From: Neobacillus sp. WH10
Lineage (GTDB): Bacteria; Bacillota; Bacilli; Bacillales; Cytobacillaceae
Length of the DNA stretch: 64,000 nucleotides
Assembly (NCBI RefSeq): GCF_030123405.1
Contig: NZ_CP126110.1
Span: 1,984,001-2,048,000 of the forward strand
Direction of reading: 5' to 3'
Both the position numbers and the translations under genes were made by a program. Of this stretch, positions 8,086 to 17,600 are shown one piece after another (positions within the stretch are counted from its first letter, which is position 1; each line of letters begins with the position of its first letter). The notes beneath the pieces are model-generated. The model was not told the origin of the DNA and searched no databases. It saw nothing but the letters and a program-made list of their open reading frames with translations.

Positions 8086-8811
8086 ATGAGCGGTCCTAAG
8101 TACAAACGCGTGGTATTAAAATTGAGCGGAGAAGCACTTGCTGGTGAATCGAGCTTTGGAATTAAACCTTCAGTTATCAAATCGATTGCCATTCAAGTAA
8201 AAGAAATTGCAGAACTTGGGGTAGAGGTAGCTGTGGTTGTTGGCGGCGGCAATATTTGGCGCGGGAAAATCGGAAGTGAAATGGGTATGGACAGAGCAAC
8301 TGCCGATTATATGGGGATGCTTGCAACTGTAATGAATTCTTTAGCACTTCAAGATAGTTTGGAGCACTTAGGAATTGAATCACGTGTACAAACCTCAATA
8401 GAAATGCGTCAGGTCGCTGAACCGTATATTAGACGTCGTGCCATTAGACATTTAGAGAAGCAACGTGTCGTTATTTTTGCTGCTGGAACAGGTAATCCTT
8501 ATTTCTCAACTGATACAACAGCTGCACTGCGAGCAGCAGAAATTGATGCTGAGGTTATATTAATGGCAAAAAATAATGTCGATGGTGTCTATTCGGCAGA
8601 CCCTCGTATCGACGCAAATGCCACTAAATATGAAGATCTAACATTCTTAGATGTGATTAAAGAAGGGTTAGCTGTCATGGACTCAACAGCATCTTCCTTA
8701 TGTATGGATAATGATATTCCACTAATTGTTTTCTCAATTATGGAACAAGGCAATATTAAAAAAGCCGTTATGGGTGAAAAAATTGGAACTATCGTTAGGG
8801 GGAAAAATTAA
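8086..8811 (+). CDS. pyrH: UMP kinase
   Basis: Makes UDP from UMP in pyrimidine nucleotide synthesis; a hexameric amino-acid-kinase-fold enzyme. It has the KLSGEALAG phosphate loop, VVVGGGNIWRGK and the GTGNPYFSTDTTAALRA substrate motif. A longer frame opens at ATG 8074, but that ATG overlaps the ribosome site (ATGGAGG). ATG 8086, five bases after GGAGG, gives the family-length 241 residues (MSGPKYKRVVLKLSGEAL). The stop overlaps the frr start by one base (TAATG), so the two are translationally coupled. Confidence 0.96.
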   Translation: MSGPKYKRVVLKLSGEALAGESSFGIKPSVIKSIAIQVKEIAELGVEVAVVVGGGNIWRGKIGSEMGMDRATADYMGMLATVMNSLALQDSLEHLGIESRVQTSIEMRQVAEPYIRRRAIRHLEKQRVVIFAAGTGNPYFSTDTTAALRAAEIDAEVILMAKNNVDGVYSADPRIDANATKYEDLTFLDVIKEGLAVMDSTASSLCMDNDIPLIVFSIMEQGNIKKAVMGEKIGTIVRGKN

Positions 8812-9368
8812 TGCCAAAACAAGTCATCTCTTCTACAAAAGATCGTATGACAAAAGCTATTCAGTCATATACTCGCGAACTTGCTAGCATCCGAGCTGGG
8901 AGAGCAAGTGCTTCTTTACTTGACCGGATTACGGTTGATTATTATGGCGCACCTACTCCTGTAAATCAAATGGCAGGTATCACAACTCCTGAAGCTAGAC
9001 TACTCGTAATTCAACCATATGATAAATCAATTCTTAGTGAAATTGAAAAGGCAATCTTAAAATCTGATTTAGGAATAAATCCTACCAACGATGGTCAGGT
9101 TATTCGAATTGCAATTCCTCAATTGACAGAGGAACGCCGGAAAGAACTCGTTAAAGTAGTTAAAAAAGAATCTGAAGAAGCAAAGGTTGCACTTCGTAAT
9201 ATTCGACGTGATGCCAATGATTCTTTGAAGAAGCTTGAGAAGAATGGTGAAATTACAGAAGATGCACTTCGTGGCTATTCTGATGATGTTCAAAAGCTTA
9301 CTGATGAATTCATTCAAAAAATCGATCAAATCACAAAAGACAAAGAAAAAGAAATATTAGAAGTGTAA
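8811..9368 (+). CDS. frr: Ribosome recycling factor
   Basis: Splits post-termination ribosomes together with EF-G. The 185-residue length is exact for the family. It is a three-helix bundle protein with the conserved SIRAGRASASLLDRITVDYYG segment and the C-terminal ...DEFIQKIDQITKDKEKEILEV. ATG 8811 shares its first base with the pyrH stop; the ribosome site is the GGGGG at 8798-8802. Confidence 0.97.
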   Translation: MPKQVISSTKDRMTKAIQSYTRELASIRAGRASASLLDRITVDYYGAPTPVNQMAGITTPEARLLVIQPYDKSILSEIEKAILKSDLGINPTNDGQVIRIAIPQLTEERRKELVKVVKKESEEAKVALRNIRRDANDSLKKLEKNGEITEDALRGYSDDVQKLTDEFIQKIDQITKDKEKEILEV

Positions 9369-9379
9369 TGCATGTATAG

Positions 9380-9495
9380 TATCAGCGTCTAGCCCCTCGA
9401 GATTGCTGCTATTCTGCCGATGATGTCAACGAACGTCTTCATCGACAGACCATCTAGTGCTTGTCGGGGCTAATCAAGGCGCTTCCGCTTTTATG
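9380..9495 (+). repeat. Dispersed intergenic repeat, family 2, copy 2
   Basis: Runs from AGCGTCTAGCCCCTCGAG to GCGCTTCCGCTTTTA, with an internal complementary pair (GATGATGTCAACGAACGTCTTCATC). It is the same family as the reverse-oriented copy at 6706-6835. It fills the first part of the 383-bp frr-uppS gap. The remainder holds a terminator (9504-9526) and the uppS upstream region. Confidence 0.6.
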
Positions 9496-9503
9496 ATCAG
9501 AAG

Positions 9504-9526
9504 ACCCTCTTTCTAGGGGGTTTTTT
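9504..9526 (+). terminator. Terminator after frr
   Basis: Short stem CCCTC/GGGGG followed by TTTTTT. Confidence 0.7.
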
Positions 9527-9641
9527 CACTATTTTTGGGATTATTTGATAACGAGGAATATCCCCCGGAAGTTTTCTGAACATTATTCTTAATTCCTTTT
9601 ATTTTACATAAGTTATTATTAGAGATATCTTCTAGCTTTTT

Positions 9642-9657
9642 TGGTATGATAATACCA
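9642..9657. promoter_or_regulatory. Perfect inverted repeat upstream of uppS
   Basis: TGGTAT-GATA-ATACCA, overlapping TATGAT/GATAAT sequences that could serve as a -10 element. No convincing -35 was found. It could be an operator or just promoter symmetry. Confidence 0.3.
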
Positions 9658-9751
9658 TCTAACCTAAAAGATACTTTACATACCTACATCTGATTCAATT
9701 GTAAATGATCTATTTTCGGAGGAAATGATTAACTAATTGAGGAGCAATGTT

Positions 9752-10528
9752 ATGTTAAATAAATTTATACTTAGGAAGAAGCAAAATACCTCTTCCACAC
9801 TCCGAGATAAAATAGAAGAAATAAAAAAACTGCCTGTTCCTGAGCATGTTGCCATAATAATGGATGGCAACGGGCGCTGGGCTAAAAAAAGGGCGTTACC
9901 GCGTATTGCTGGCCATCATGAAGGGATGAAGGTTGTTCGTAAAACAACCATGTTGGCAAATGATCTTGGAATAAAAGTCTTAACCCTGTATGCTTTTTCA
10001 ACTGAGAACTGGAAGCGCCCCAAAAATGAAGTTGAATACATTATGAAGCTGCCGGAAGAATTTTTAGGGACATTTCTTCCTGATTTAGTTAAGAATAATG
10101 TTCAAGTGAAAATGATGGGTTATAAAGATCAGCTTCCAATACATACTCTTCGAGCAATAGAAAAAGCTATGGAAGAAACGAAAGATAACACCGGACTCGT
10201 GTTAAACTTTGCCTTGAATTATGGAAGCAGAGCTGAGATACTCGATGCGGTTAAGCAAGTCTTAAATGATAGCAAAAATGGCATACTAAAAGAGAGTGAA
10301 CTCGACGAACGAGTATTCTCCTCCTACCTAATGAGTTCGAATTTCACTGATCCTGACCTTTTAATCCGTACTAGTGGTGAAATTCGCTTGAGTAACTTTA
10401 TGCTTTGGCAATTGGCTTACTCGGAGTTTTGGTTTACGGATGTATTATGGCCTGACTTTAATGAGGATCATTTGCTTGAAGCGGTTGATGTCTTCCAAAA
10501 ACGCCAACGTCGGTATGGTGGCTTATAG
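9752..10528 (+). CDS. uppS: Undecaprenyl diphosphate synthase (isoprenyl transferase)
   Basis: Cis-prenyltransferase that builds the C55 lipid carrier for peptidoglycan and teichoic acids. IIMDGNGRWAKKR carries the catalytic Asp (D38), and RTSGEIRLSNFMLWQLAYSEF is the C-terminal diphosphate-binding motif. An in-frame TTG at 9737 overlaps the ribosome site (TGAGGAG); ATG 9752, seven bases after it, is the better start and gives 258 residues. It heads the envelope cluster uppS-cdsA-dxr-rseP. Confidence 0.96.
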   Translation: MLNKFILRKKQNTSSTLRDKIEEIKKLPVPEHVAIIMDGNGRWAKKRALPRIAGHHEGMKVVRKTTMLANDLGIKVLTLYAFSTENWKRPKNEVEYIMKLPEEFLGTFLPDLVKNNVQVKMMGYKDQLPIHTLRAIEKAMEETKDNTGLVLNFALNYGSRAEILDAVKQVLNDSKNGILKESELDERVFSSYLMSSNFTDPDLLIRTSGEIRLSNFMLWQLAYSEFWFTDVLWPDFNEDHLLEAVDVFQKRQRRYGGL

Positions 10529-10553
10529 AATAAAAAAGGTGTTGAATTACTAA

Positions 10554-11339
10554 ATGAAGCAAAGAATCATAACAGGAGTCGTCGCTGCGGCATTATTTTT
10601 GCCAATTGTTTATTTTGGCGGGATTCCGCTTGTAGTATTAACCTATTTTTTAGCTACTATTGGGTTGTATGAATTAATGAGAATGAAAAATCTTAACATT
10701 TTTTCTATCCATGGAATACTTTCGATTTTGTTTCTATGGGTACTAATTTTTCCGGAGAAGTATCAATATGTCTTGGATACTTTTTATTATTCAAAAACAG
10801 AATTGTGCATTGTGTTTATACTATTATTATTGACATACACTGTGATTACCAAGAATCGTTTTACATTTGAGGATGTCTCATTTTCCATACTATCCGCCCT
10901 TTATGTAGGAATTGGCTTTTATTTTTTCTTTGAAACAAGGGTGGATGGGGGATTAGTTTACATTTTATATTCCTTATTTATGGTTTGGGCAACGGATTCA
11001 GGTGCTTACTTTATTGGGAAAGCGCTTGGAAAGAGAAAGCTCTGGCCAGAAATCAGCCCTAATAAGACCGTTGAAGGTTTCTTAGGCGGTGTCGTTTGTG
11101 CAGTTATTGTTGCCCTTCTCTTTGTATTATTCACTGATATAAAAGGGTCAATAATTGGAATAACTGCTGTACTATCTGTTTTTGGACAAATTGGCGATCT
11201 TGTTCAATCCGCTTTTAAACGTCATTTTAATGTGAAAGATTCAGGAAAAATTTTACCTGGTCATGGAGGTATACTTGATCGCTTTGACAGCCTAATATTT
11301 GTTTGGCCAATATTAAACCTATTCCACCTTTGGAATTAA
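10554..11339 (+). CDS. cdsA: Phosphatidate cytidylyltransferase (CDP-diglyceride synthase)
   Basis: Integral membrane enzyme that makes CDP-diacylglycerol, the precursor of all phospholipids and the substrate of PgsA, also in this window. It has 261 residues with about seven to eight hydrophobic segments. The family signature near the C-terminus is SAFKRHFNVKDSGKILPGHG followed by GILDRFDS. The start is ATG 10554 with a moderate ribosome site (AAAAAAGGTG). It is followed by a tandem repeat array rather than directly by dxr. Confidence 0.96.
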   Translation: MKQRIITGVVAAALFLPIVYFGGIPLVVLTYFLATIGLYELMRMKNLNIFSIHGILSILFLWVLIFPEKYQYVLDTFYYSKTELCIVFILLLLTYTVITKNRFTFEDVSFSILSALYVGIGFYFFFETRVDGGLVYILYSLFMVWATDSGAYFIGKALGKRKLWPEISPNKTVEGFLGGVVCAVIVALLFVLFTDIKGSIIGITAVLSVFGQIGDLVQSAFKRHFNVKDSGKILPGHGGILDRFDSLIFVWPILNLFHLWN

Positions 11340-11363
11340 AGTTCAACAAACAATCAGTGGGCT

Positions 11364-11806
11364 CCCGTTAAAGCGGGATAAGTGAAACTACAATCAGTGT
11401 TTTTTTCCACTGATTGTTAGTTGAACCAATCGGGCTTTTACGGGCAGTTGAACCCTCCGCAAATCCTTAATAGTTCTTATAAAGTTTTGAAAAGGGGTCT
11501 TACTGCCCGTTAAAGCGGGATAAGTGAAACTACAATCAGTGTTTTTTTTCACTGATTGTTAGTTGAACCAATCGGGCTTTTACGGGCAGTTGAATCCTCC
11601 GCAAATCCTTAATAGTTCTTATAAAGTTTTGAAGAGGGGTCTTACTGCCCGTTAAAGCGGGATAAGTGAAACTACAATCAGTGTTTTTTTTCACTGATTG
11701 TTAGTTGAACCAATCGGGCTTTTACGGGCAGTTGAACCCTCCGCAAATCCTTAATAGTTCTTATAAAGTTTTGAAAAGGGGTCTTACTGCCCGTTAAAGC
11801 GGGATA
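11364..11806 (+). repeat. 142-bp tandem repeat, three units plus a 17-bp partial, between cdsA and dxr
   Basis: Units start at 11364, 11506, 11648 and 11790 (partial), an exact 142-bp period with only a few substitutions and compensating length changes. Each unit begins CCCGTTAAAGCGGGATAA. It contains an arm TACAATCAGTG...CACTGATTGTTA with a T-rich loop, then AATCGGGCTTTTACGGGC, which pairs back with the first segment. So each unit core folds as one long hairpin of about 82 bases. The 20 bp before unit 1 (TTCAACAAACAATCAGTGGG) look like an inverted half-copy. A diverged inverted copy lies at 30457-30607. The array occupies nearly all of the 502-bp cdsA-dxr gap and ends 35 bp before the dxr start. 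Confidence 0.93.
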
Positions 11807-11841
11807 ATTTGTTTTTGCTTTTCTTATAGGAGTTGAATGTT

Positions 11842-12984
11842 TTGAAATTAATTAATTTATTGGGTGCAACAGGATCAGTCGGGACACAGACGATTGATAT
11901 TATTCGTGAGCATCCAACCCAATTTAAGTTAGCTGCATTTTCCGTTGGTAAAAATATCGATTTGGCACGAAAATTGATTGTCGAGTTTAAGCCAGAGCTA
12001 GTTTCTGTACAAGACCATAGTGATTGTAATACATTAAAAGCAGAATTTCCTCAAACAAAGTTTACTTACGGTAATGAAGGATTGATAGAGGTAGCTGTAT
12101 ATGAAAAATCTAATATCCTTGTCAATGCCGTTCTTGGCAGTGTTGGTTTACATCCAACATTACAAGCAATTGAATGTAAAAAGGAAATTGCGATTGCGAA
12201 TAAAGAAACACTTGTAACGGCAGGGCATTTAGTAATGGAGGCGGCAAGAAAGAATAATGTACGACTTCTTCCTGTGGATAGCGAGCATTCAGCTATTTTC
12301 CAGGCCTTACAAGGAGAAAAGGATAAAAATATTGAAAGATTAATTTTAACAGCTTCGGGTGGCAGTTTTCGTGACAGGACTCGTGAAGAGCTAGAAAATG
12401 TTACGGTACAAGAGGCTTTGAACCACCCGAATTGGTCGATGGGTGCGAAAATTACGATTGACTCTGCCACGATGATGAACAAAGGGTTAGAGGTAATTGA
12501 GGCACATTGGTTGTTTCATATGCCATATGAAAAAATTGATGTATTGCTCCATAAAGAAAGTATCATCCATTCTATGATTGAATTCCATGACTCAAGTATT
12601 ATCGCCCAACTTGGAACACCAGATATGAGAGTGCCAATCCAATATGCACTCACATACCCTGACCGCCTGCCTCTTCCCTCTGGTACCCGGTTAAATTTGG
12701 CGAGTATTGGTAAACTACATTTTCAGGAAATGGATGTTGAAAGGTTCCGCTGTCTGAAATATGCTTATATGGCTGGAAAAAAAGGCGGAACAATGCCAAC
12801 TGTTTTGAATGCTGCCAACGAAACTGCCGTAGCTGCGTTTTTAAAAGGTAAAATTCGTTTCTTGCAGATCGAAGATTTGATTGAGAAGGCATTAAGCACT
12901 CATCAAACCATGGATCATCCAAGCTTAACAATGATAGAAGAGGTAGATAAAGAAACGAGACAGTATGTACATTCACTTCTATAA
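11842..12984 (+). CDS. dxr: 1-deoxy-D-xylulose 5-phosphate reductoisomerase
   Basis: Second step of the MEP isoprenoid pathway, making MEP from DXP with NADPH. It supplies precursors for UppS. LLGATGSVGTQT is the NADPH motif, D146/E148 in LPVDSEHSAIFQ and E216-type residues in NKGLEVIEAHWLF are the metal site, and KESIIHSMIEFHDSS is the flexible loop. Two TTG codons are possible. 11833 abuts the AGGAG ribosome site (11828-11832) with no spacing. 11842 has nine bases and gives MKLINLLGATG, the usual N-terminus, at 380 residues. Confidence 0.95.
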   Translation: MKLINLLGATGSVGTQTIDIIREHPTQFKLAAFSVGKNIDLARKLIVEFKPELVSVQDHSDCNTLKAEFPQTKFTYGNEGLIEVAVYEKSNILVNAVLGSVGLHPTLQAIECKKEIAIANKETLVTAGHLVMEAARKNNVRLLPVDSEHSAIFQALQGEKDKNIERLILTASGGSFRDRTREELENVTVQEALNHPNWSMGAKITIDSATMMNKGLEVIEAHWLFHMPYEKIDVLLHKESIIHSMIEFHDSSIIAQLGTPDMRVPIQYALTYPDRLPLPSGTRLNLASIGKLHFQEMDVERFRCLKYAYMAGKKGGTMPTVLNAANETAVAAFLKGKIRFLQIEDLIEKALSTHQTMDHPSLTMIEEVDKETRQYVHSLL

Positions 12985-13001
12985 AAAAGGTGGTTTTATA
13001 A

Positions 13002-14261
13002 TTGAGTACAGTTATTGCCTTTATTGTGATTTTTGGCGCACTAGTCTTCTTTCATGAATTAGGACATTTCATTTTCGCTAAAAGAGCAGGTATTCTCTGC
13101 CGAGAGTTTGCGATCGGTATGGGACCAAAAGTGTTCACACATAAGAAAGGTGAGACTACCTATACGATCCGTTTATTACCAATCGGAGGATTTGTTCGAA
13201 TGGCAGGAGAAGATCCGGAATCGGTAGAAATTAAACCTGGATATCGAATTGGTCTTTTGTTTGACAATGAAAATCATGTTAACAAAATTATATTAAACAA
13301 TAAAGAAAAGTTTCCAAATTGTCGGATTGTTGAAGTTGAGTATGCAGATATCGAAAAAGATTTAGTCATAAAGGGATTTCCTGAAGATGATAGTGAAAGT
13401 ATGCAGACTTTTAGTGTAAATCCTAGCGCAGTCATTGTTGAAAATGGGAGTGAATCCCAAATTGCTCCAATTGATCGTCAATTTGGCTCAAAGACATTAC
13501 CGCAAAGATTTTTGGCGATTTTTGCAGGACCGGCAATGAACTTTGTCCTTGCATTTTTCATATTTATATTAATCGCTCTTTTACAAGGTGTGCCTTCGAA
13601 CGAACCTCAATTAGGTGCTATTACCCCCGACGGTGCAGCTAAATCAGCAGGTCTGCAAAAAGGAGATATCGTTCAGAGTATTAATGGTTCAGAAATTTCA
13701 AGCTGGTCTGATGTGGTAGAAATCATTCAAAAAAACCCAAATAAAAAACTTGATTTCTCGATTATTAGAGATGGAAAAGAAAGTGTAATTCAAGTAACAC
13801 CGCTTGAAAAAACAGTTGAGGGTAAGAAGATAGGAATTATCGGCGTTTACAGCCCTGTCGAAAAATCTCCTTTTCAAGCAGTTAAATATGGTTTTACAGA
13901 AACTTATTTCTGGACAAAGCAAATTTTTGTGATGCTTGGAAATTTAGTCACAGGTCAATTTTCTATCGATGCACTTTCCGGCCCGGTTGGAATATATAAT
14001 TCAACTGCAGAAGTAGCCAAATCAGGTATTTATTATTTAATGAAATGGGCTGGGATCTTAAGTATTAACTTAGGGATTATGAATTTATTACCAATTCCTG
14101 CTCTTGATGGCGGAAGATTGATGTTCTTTGCAGTGGAAGCAGTTAGAGGGAAGCCAATTGACCGTCAGAAAGAAGGGATGGTTCATTTTATCGGATTTGC
14201 CCTCCTTATGTTGCTGATGCTTGTCGTCACATGGAATGATATTCAGAGGTTCTTCCTCTAA
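13002..14261 (+). CDS. rseP: Site-2 intramembrane zinc metalloprotease RseP/RasP
   Basis: Membrane M50 protease that cleaves anti-sigma factors and signal peptide remnants. The HELGH zinc motif is in the first transmembrane segment (residues 18-22). A PDZ domain lies around residues 200-270, and the third metal ligand motif is NLLPIPALDGGRLMFF near residue 365. 419 residues is usual for Bacillus RasP. It starts at a TTG (13002) after AAAAAAGGTGG. In B. subtilis proS follows; here a strong terminator and a mobile element do. Confidence 0.95.
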   Translation: MSTVIAFIVIFGALVFFHELGHFIFAKRAGILCREFAIGMGPKVFTHKKGETTYTIRLLPIGGFVRMAGEDPESVEIKPGYRIGLLFDNENHVNKIILNNKEKFPNCRIVEVEYADIEKDLVIKGFPEDDSESMQTFSVNPSAVIVENGSESQIAPIDRQFGSKTLPQRFLAIFAGPAMNFVLAFFIFILIALLQGVPSNEPQLGAITPDGAAKSAGLQKGDIVQSINGSEISSWSDVVEIIQKNPNKKLDFSIIRDGKESVIQVTPLEKTVEGKKIGIIGVYSPVEKSPFQAVKYGFTETYFWTKQIFVMLGNLVTGQFSIDALSGPVGIYNSTAEVAKSGIYYLMKWAGILSINLGIMNLLPIPALDGGRLMFFAVEAVRGKPIDRQKEGMVHFIGFALLMLLMLVVTWNDIQRFFL

Positions 14262-14281
14262 GATGATATAATTAATCACCT

Positions 14282-14318
14282 AATTGGGATCGCAGTCGCG
14301 ATCCCAATTTATTTTTTT
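14282..14318 (+). terminator. Strong terminator after rseP
   Basis: ATTGGGATCGC-AGTC-GCGATCCCAAT stem followed by TTATTTTTTT. Confidence 0.93.
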
Positions 14319-14403
14319 CGTAATTAAAATGGATGAAGTTTTCTGTCGAATTAAGCCGAATCATTGTAGATCATATGATATAATTAAATTTTGATATAGA
14401 TAA

Positions 14404-14633
14404 GGCTGTTTTCCTAAAGTTTGTTGCTTTATTAGTGTAATTTAACTTTAACAATCTGAGTTGATTGTAGCGGAGGGCACTTGACTCCTGCGGGAAAAAG
14501 AGGGAAGTGGGAGACCCCGCAGGCGGTAACGCCGAGGAGGCTCCCATCCCTCCCCGCGGAAAGCAAGTGCCTGGAGCGGAAATCAACGGACAAACTTTAT
14601 AGTCTAAAAACAACAATCTATGCGAAAAGAGCC
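14404..14633. mobile_element. MITE-like non-autonomous element with 8-bp target duplication
   Basis: A 230-bp element with imperfect terminal inverted repeats: left end GGCTGTTTTCCTAAAGTTTG, and the right end reverse-complements to GGCTCTTTTCGCATAGATTG. About 18 of 25 end bases match. It is flanked by perfect direct repeats ATAGATAA at 14396-14403 and 14634-14641. The interior (about 14467-14583) is much richer in GC than its surroundings and self-complementary (GCACTTGACTCCTGCGGG ... CCCCGCGGAAAGCAAGTGC). It has no open reading frame of note. Similar GC-rich palindromes are, to my knowledge, widespread in Bacillaceae genomes. It sits where proS is expected. Confidence 0.82.
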
Positions 14634-14675
14634 ATAGATAAAGATAATTGATTTTGAATAGATGGGAGAGAGACG

Positions 14676-17600
14676 ATGAGCGAACATGCCTTAGGCAATA
14701 AAGAGCGATTCCAACTCTTGCTCCAGCAGATGCAATTGGTAGAGGATGCTGTAGTAGTACATTTCAACAATGCGCAAATAGAAAGGCTTCTAGTTGAAAA
14801 AAAAGCAAGAAAGTGGCATTTTCAATTTTTATTTGAGAAAATCCTGCCTTTCAATGTATATCTTAATTTTACAACACAGTTAGAAAGAACTTTTTCGAGT
14901 ATTGCAACCATTTCATACGATATCAATGTGATTAATCAAGTAATCACACCGGAATTATTAAAAGAATATTGGGGTTTTTGTATTCAGCAAATTGATGGTA
15001 TCTCACCGCCGCTAATAAAGCTGCTTAATGAACAAATGCCGGATGTCAGCGGGAATAAGCTAACGATTACTGTGAGAAATGAGGCAGAGGGTCTAGCGTT
15101 AAAACGAAAATATGGCTCTTTGATTGGAAATATTTATCAATCCTTTGGTTTTCCTCTGCTAGCTATCGAGACAGACATAAAAACAGAAGAAACAAATGAT
15201 GAATATGAGCAGTTTTTACTTGCTAAACAAAAAGAAGATCAGGAACGTGCCCTTTTGGCAATGGTAGAGATGCAGAAGAAAGAAGCTGAAAAGGAACACT
15301 CTGGTGGTGATGTGCCGGAGGGTCCGCTTACGATTGGTTTAACAATTAAAGATGATAGTGACTTCCGGAGTTTAATTGATATTGTTGATGAAGAAAGAAG
15401 GGTTGCGGTTGAAGGGTATATTTTTAATGCTGAGATTCGAGAGTTAAGAAGCGGCCGTTCACTCCTAACCTTTAAGATTACTGATTATACTAGTTCAATC
15501 ATGGTGAAAATGTTCTCAAGAGATAAAGAGGATGCCGCCTTGTTTCAGCTTGTGAAGAAGGGAATGTGGGTTAAGGTCCGCGGAAGCATCCAGAACGATA
15601 CCTTCGTTCGTGACCTTGTCATGATTGCAAATGATATTAATGAAATTAAGCCTGTTGAACGTAAGGACACTGCACCTGCGGATGAAAAACGCGTTGAACT
15701 GCATCTTCACACCCCGATGAGTCAAATGGATGCTGTAACTCCGGTAAGTGCATTGATTACCCAGGCAAAAAAGTGGGGTCATAAAGCTATTGCTGTGACC
15801 GACCATGCCGTTGCCCAATCATTTCCAGAAGCATATGGAGCCGGAAAGAAGAATGATATAAAAATTCTATACGGGGTTGAAGTAAACCTTGTCGATGATG
15901 GTGTACCAATCGCCTATAACGATGCCCATCGCTTACTTGCGGAAGATACCTTCGTTATTTTTGACGTTGAAACAACAGGACTTTCTGCCGTTTATGATAC
16001 GATTATCGAGCTTGCGGCCGTAAAGGTGAAGGACGAGGAAATCATTGATCGCTTTGAGTCATTTGCCAATCCGCATCATCGTCTTTCAGCCACAACGATT
16101 AATCTGACAGGTATCACAGATGATATGGTACAAAACGCTCCAGAAGTAGATGAGGTAATTAAAGATTTTTATGAATGGGTTGGGGATGCAGTTCTTGTTG
16201 CTCATAATGCTTCCTTTGATATGGGTTTCCTCAACGTCGGGTATAAAAAAATAGGACTTGAAAAGGCGAAAAATCCTGTTATTGATACACTTGAGTTAGG
16301 ACGATTCTTATATCCGGAAATGAAAAACCACCGATTAAATACACTTGCTAAAAAGTTTGATATTGAATTAACACAGCATCACCGTGCGATTTATGATGCA
16401 GAGGCAACGGGTTATTTACTCTTGAAAATGCTTAAAGATGCCCTTGAAAAGGGGATCGAATACCATGATGAATTTAACGATAATATGGGGAAAGGGAATG
16501 CTTATCAACGTGCCCGCCCATATCATTGCACACTTTTAGCTCAAAATGAACACGGCTTAAAGAATTTATTTAAACTTGTTTCGATCTCACATATTGAGTA
16601 TTTTTATAGAGTTCCAAGAATCCCGAGATCAGTCCTCCAAAAATACAGGGATGGAATTCTTGTTGGGTCAGCATGTAATAAAGGTGAAGTGTTTGAAGGG
16701 ATGATGCAAAAGTCACCAGAAGAAGTTGAATCACATGCCCGTTTTTATGACTATTTTGAGGTAATGCCGAAAGAAGTAAACGCGCCGTTAATTGAAATGG
16801 AATTAGTCCGCGATGAAAAAGCGATGGAAGATATTATTAGTAAAATCGTTATTCTTGGCGATAAATTAGGCTTGCCTGTTGTTGCAACCGGAAATGTTCA
16901 TTATTTAAATGAAAATGATAAAATCTATCGAAAAATTTTAATCAACTCACAAGGCGGAGCGAACCCGTTGAACCGCCATGAGCTTCCGGATGTTCATTTT
17001 AGGACTACAAATGAGATGCTTGATGCTTTTTCGTTTTTGGGGGCAGAAAAAGCAAAAGAAATTGTGGTTACAAACACAAATAAAATTGCTGATATGATTG
17101 AGTTCATTAAACCGATCAAAGACGATTTATACACTCCAAAAATTGAAGGCGCGGAAGATGAGATGCGCCAAATGAGTTATGAAATGGCTCATAGAATATA
17201 TGGAGAGCCGCTTCCTGAAATTGTTGAAGCACGTCTGGAAAAAGAACTAAAAAGTATCATTGGGCATGGATTTGCCGTTATTTATTTGATTTCACATAAG
17301 CTTGTGAAAAAATCGCTCGATGATGGCTATCTCGTTGGTTCTCGGGGATCTGTCGGTTCATCATTGGTAGCGACAATGACGGAAATTACCGAGGTGAATC
17401 CTTTACCGCCACATTATGTGTGCCCGACATGTAAGCATTCCGAGTTCTTTAATGATGGATCGGTTGGCTCTGGATTTGATTTGCCTGATAAAGATTGTCC
17501 AAATTGTGGAGAAAAATATCGTAAGGATGGACACGATATACCGTTTGAAACCTTCCTGGGTTTTAAAGGAGACAAAGTCCCTGATATCGATTTGAACTTT

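Noticed and set aside
11364..11806. Tandem repeats considered as a CRISPR array
   Set aside because: Whole 142-bp units repeat with no unique spacers, and no cas genes are present.
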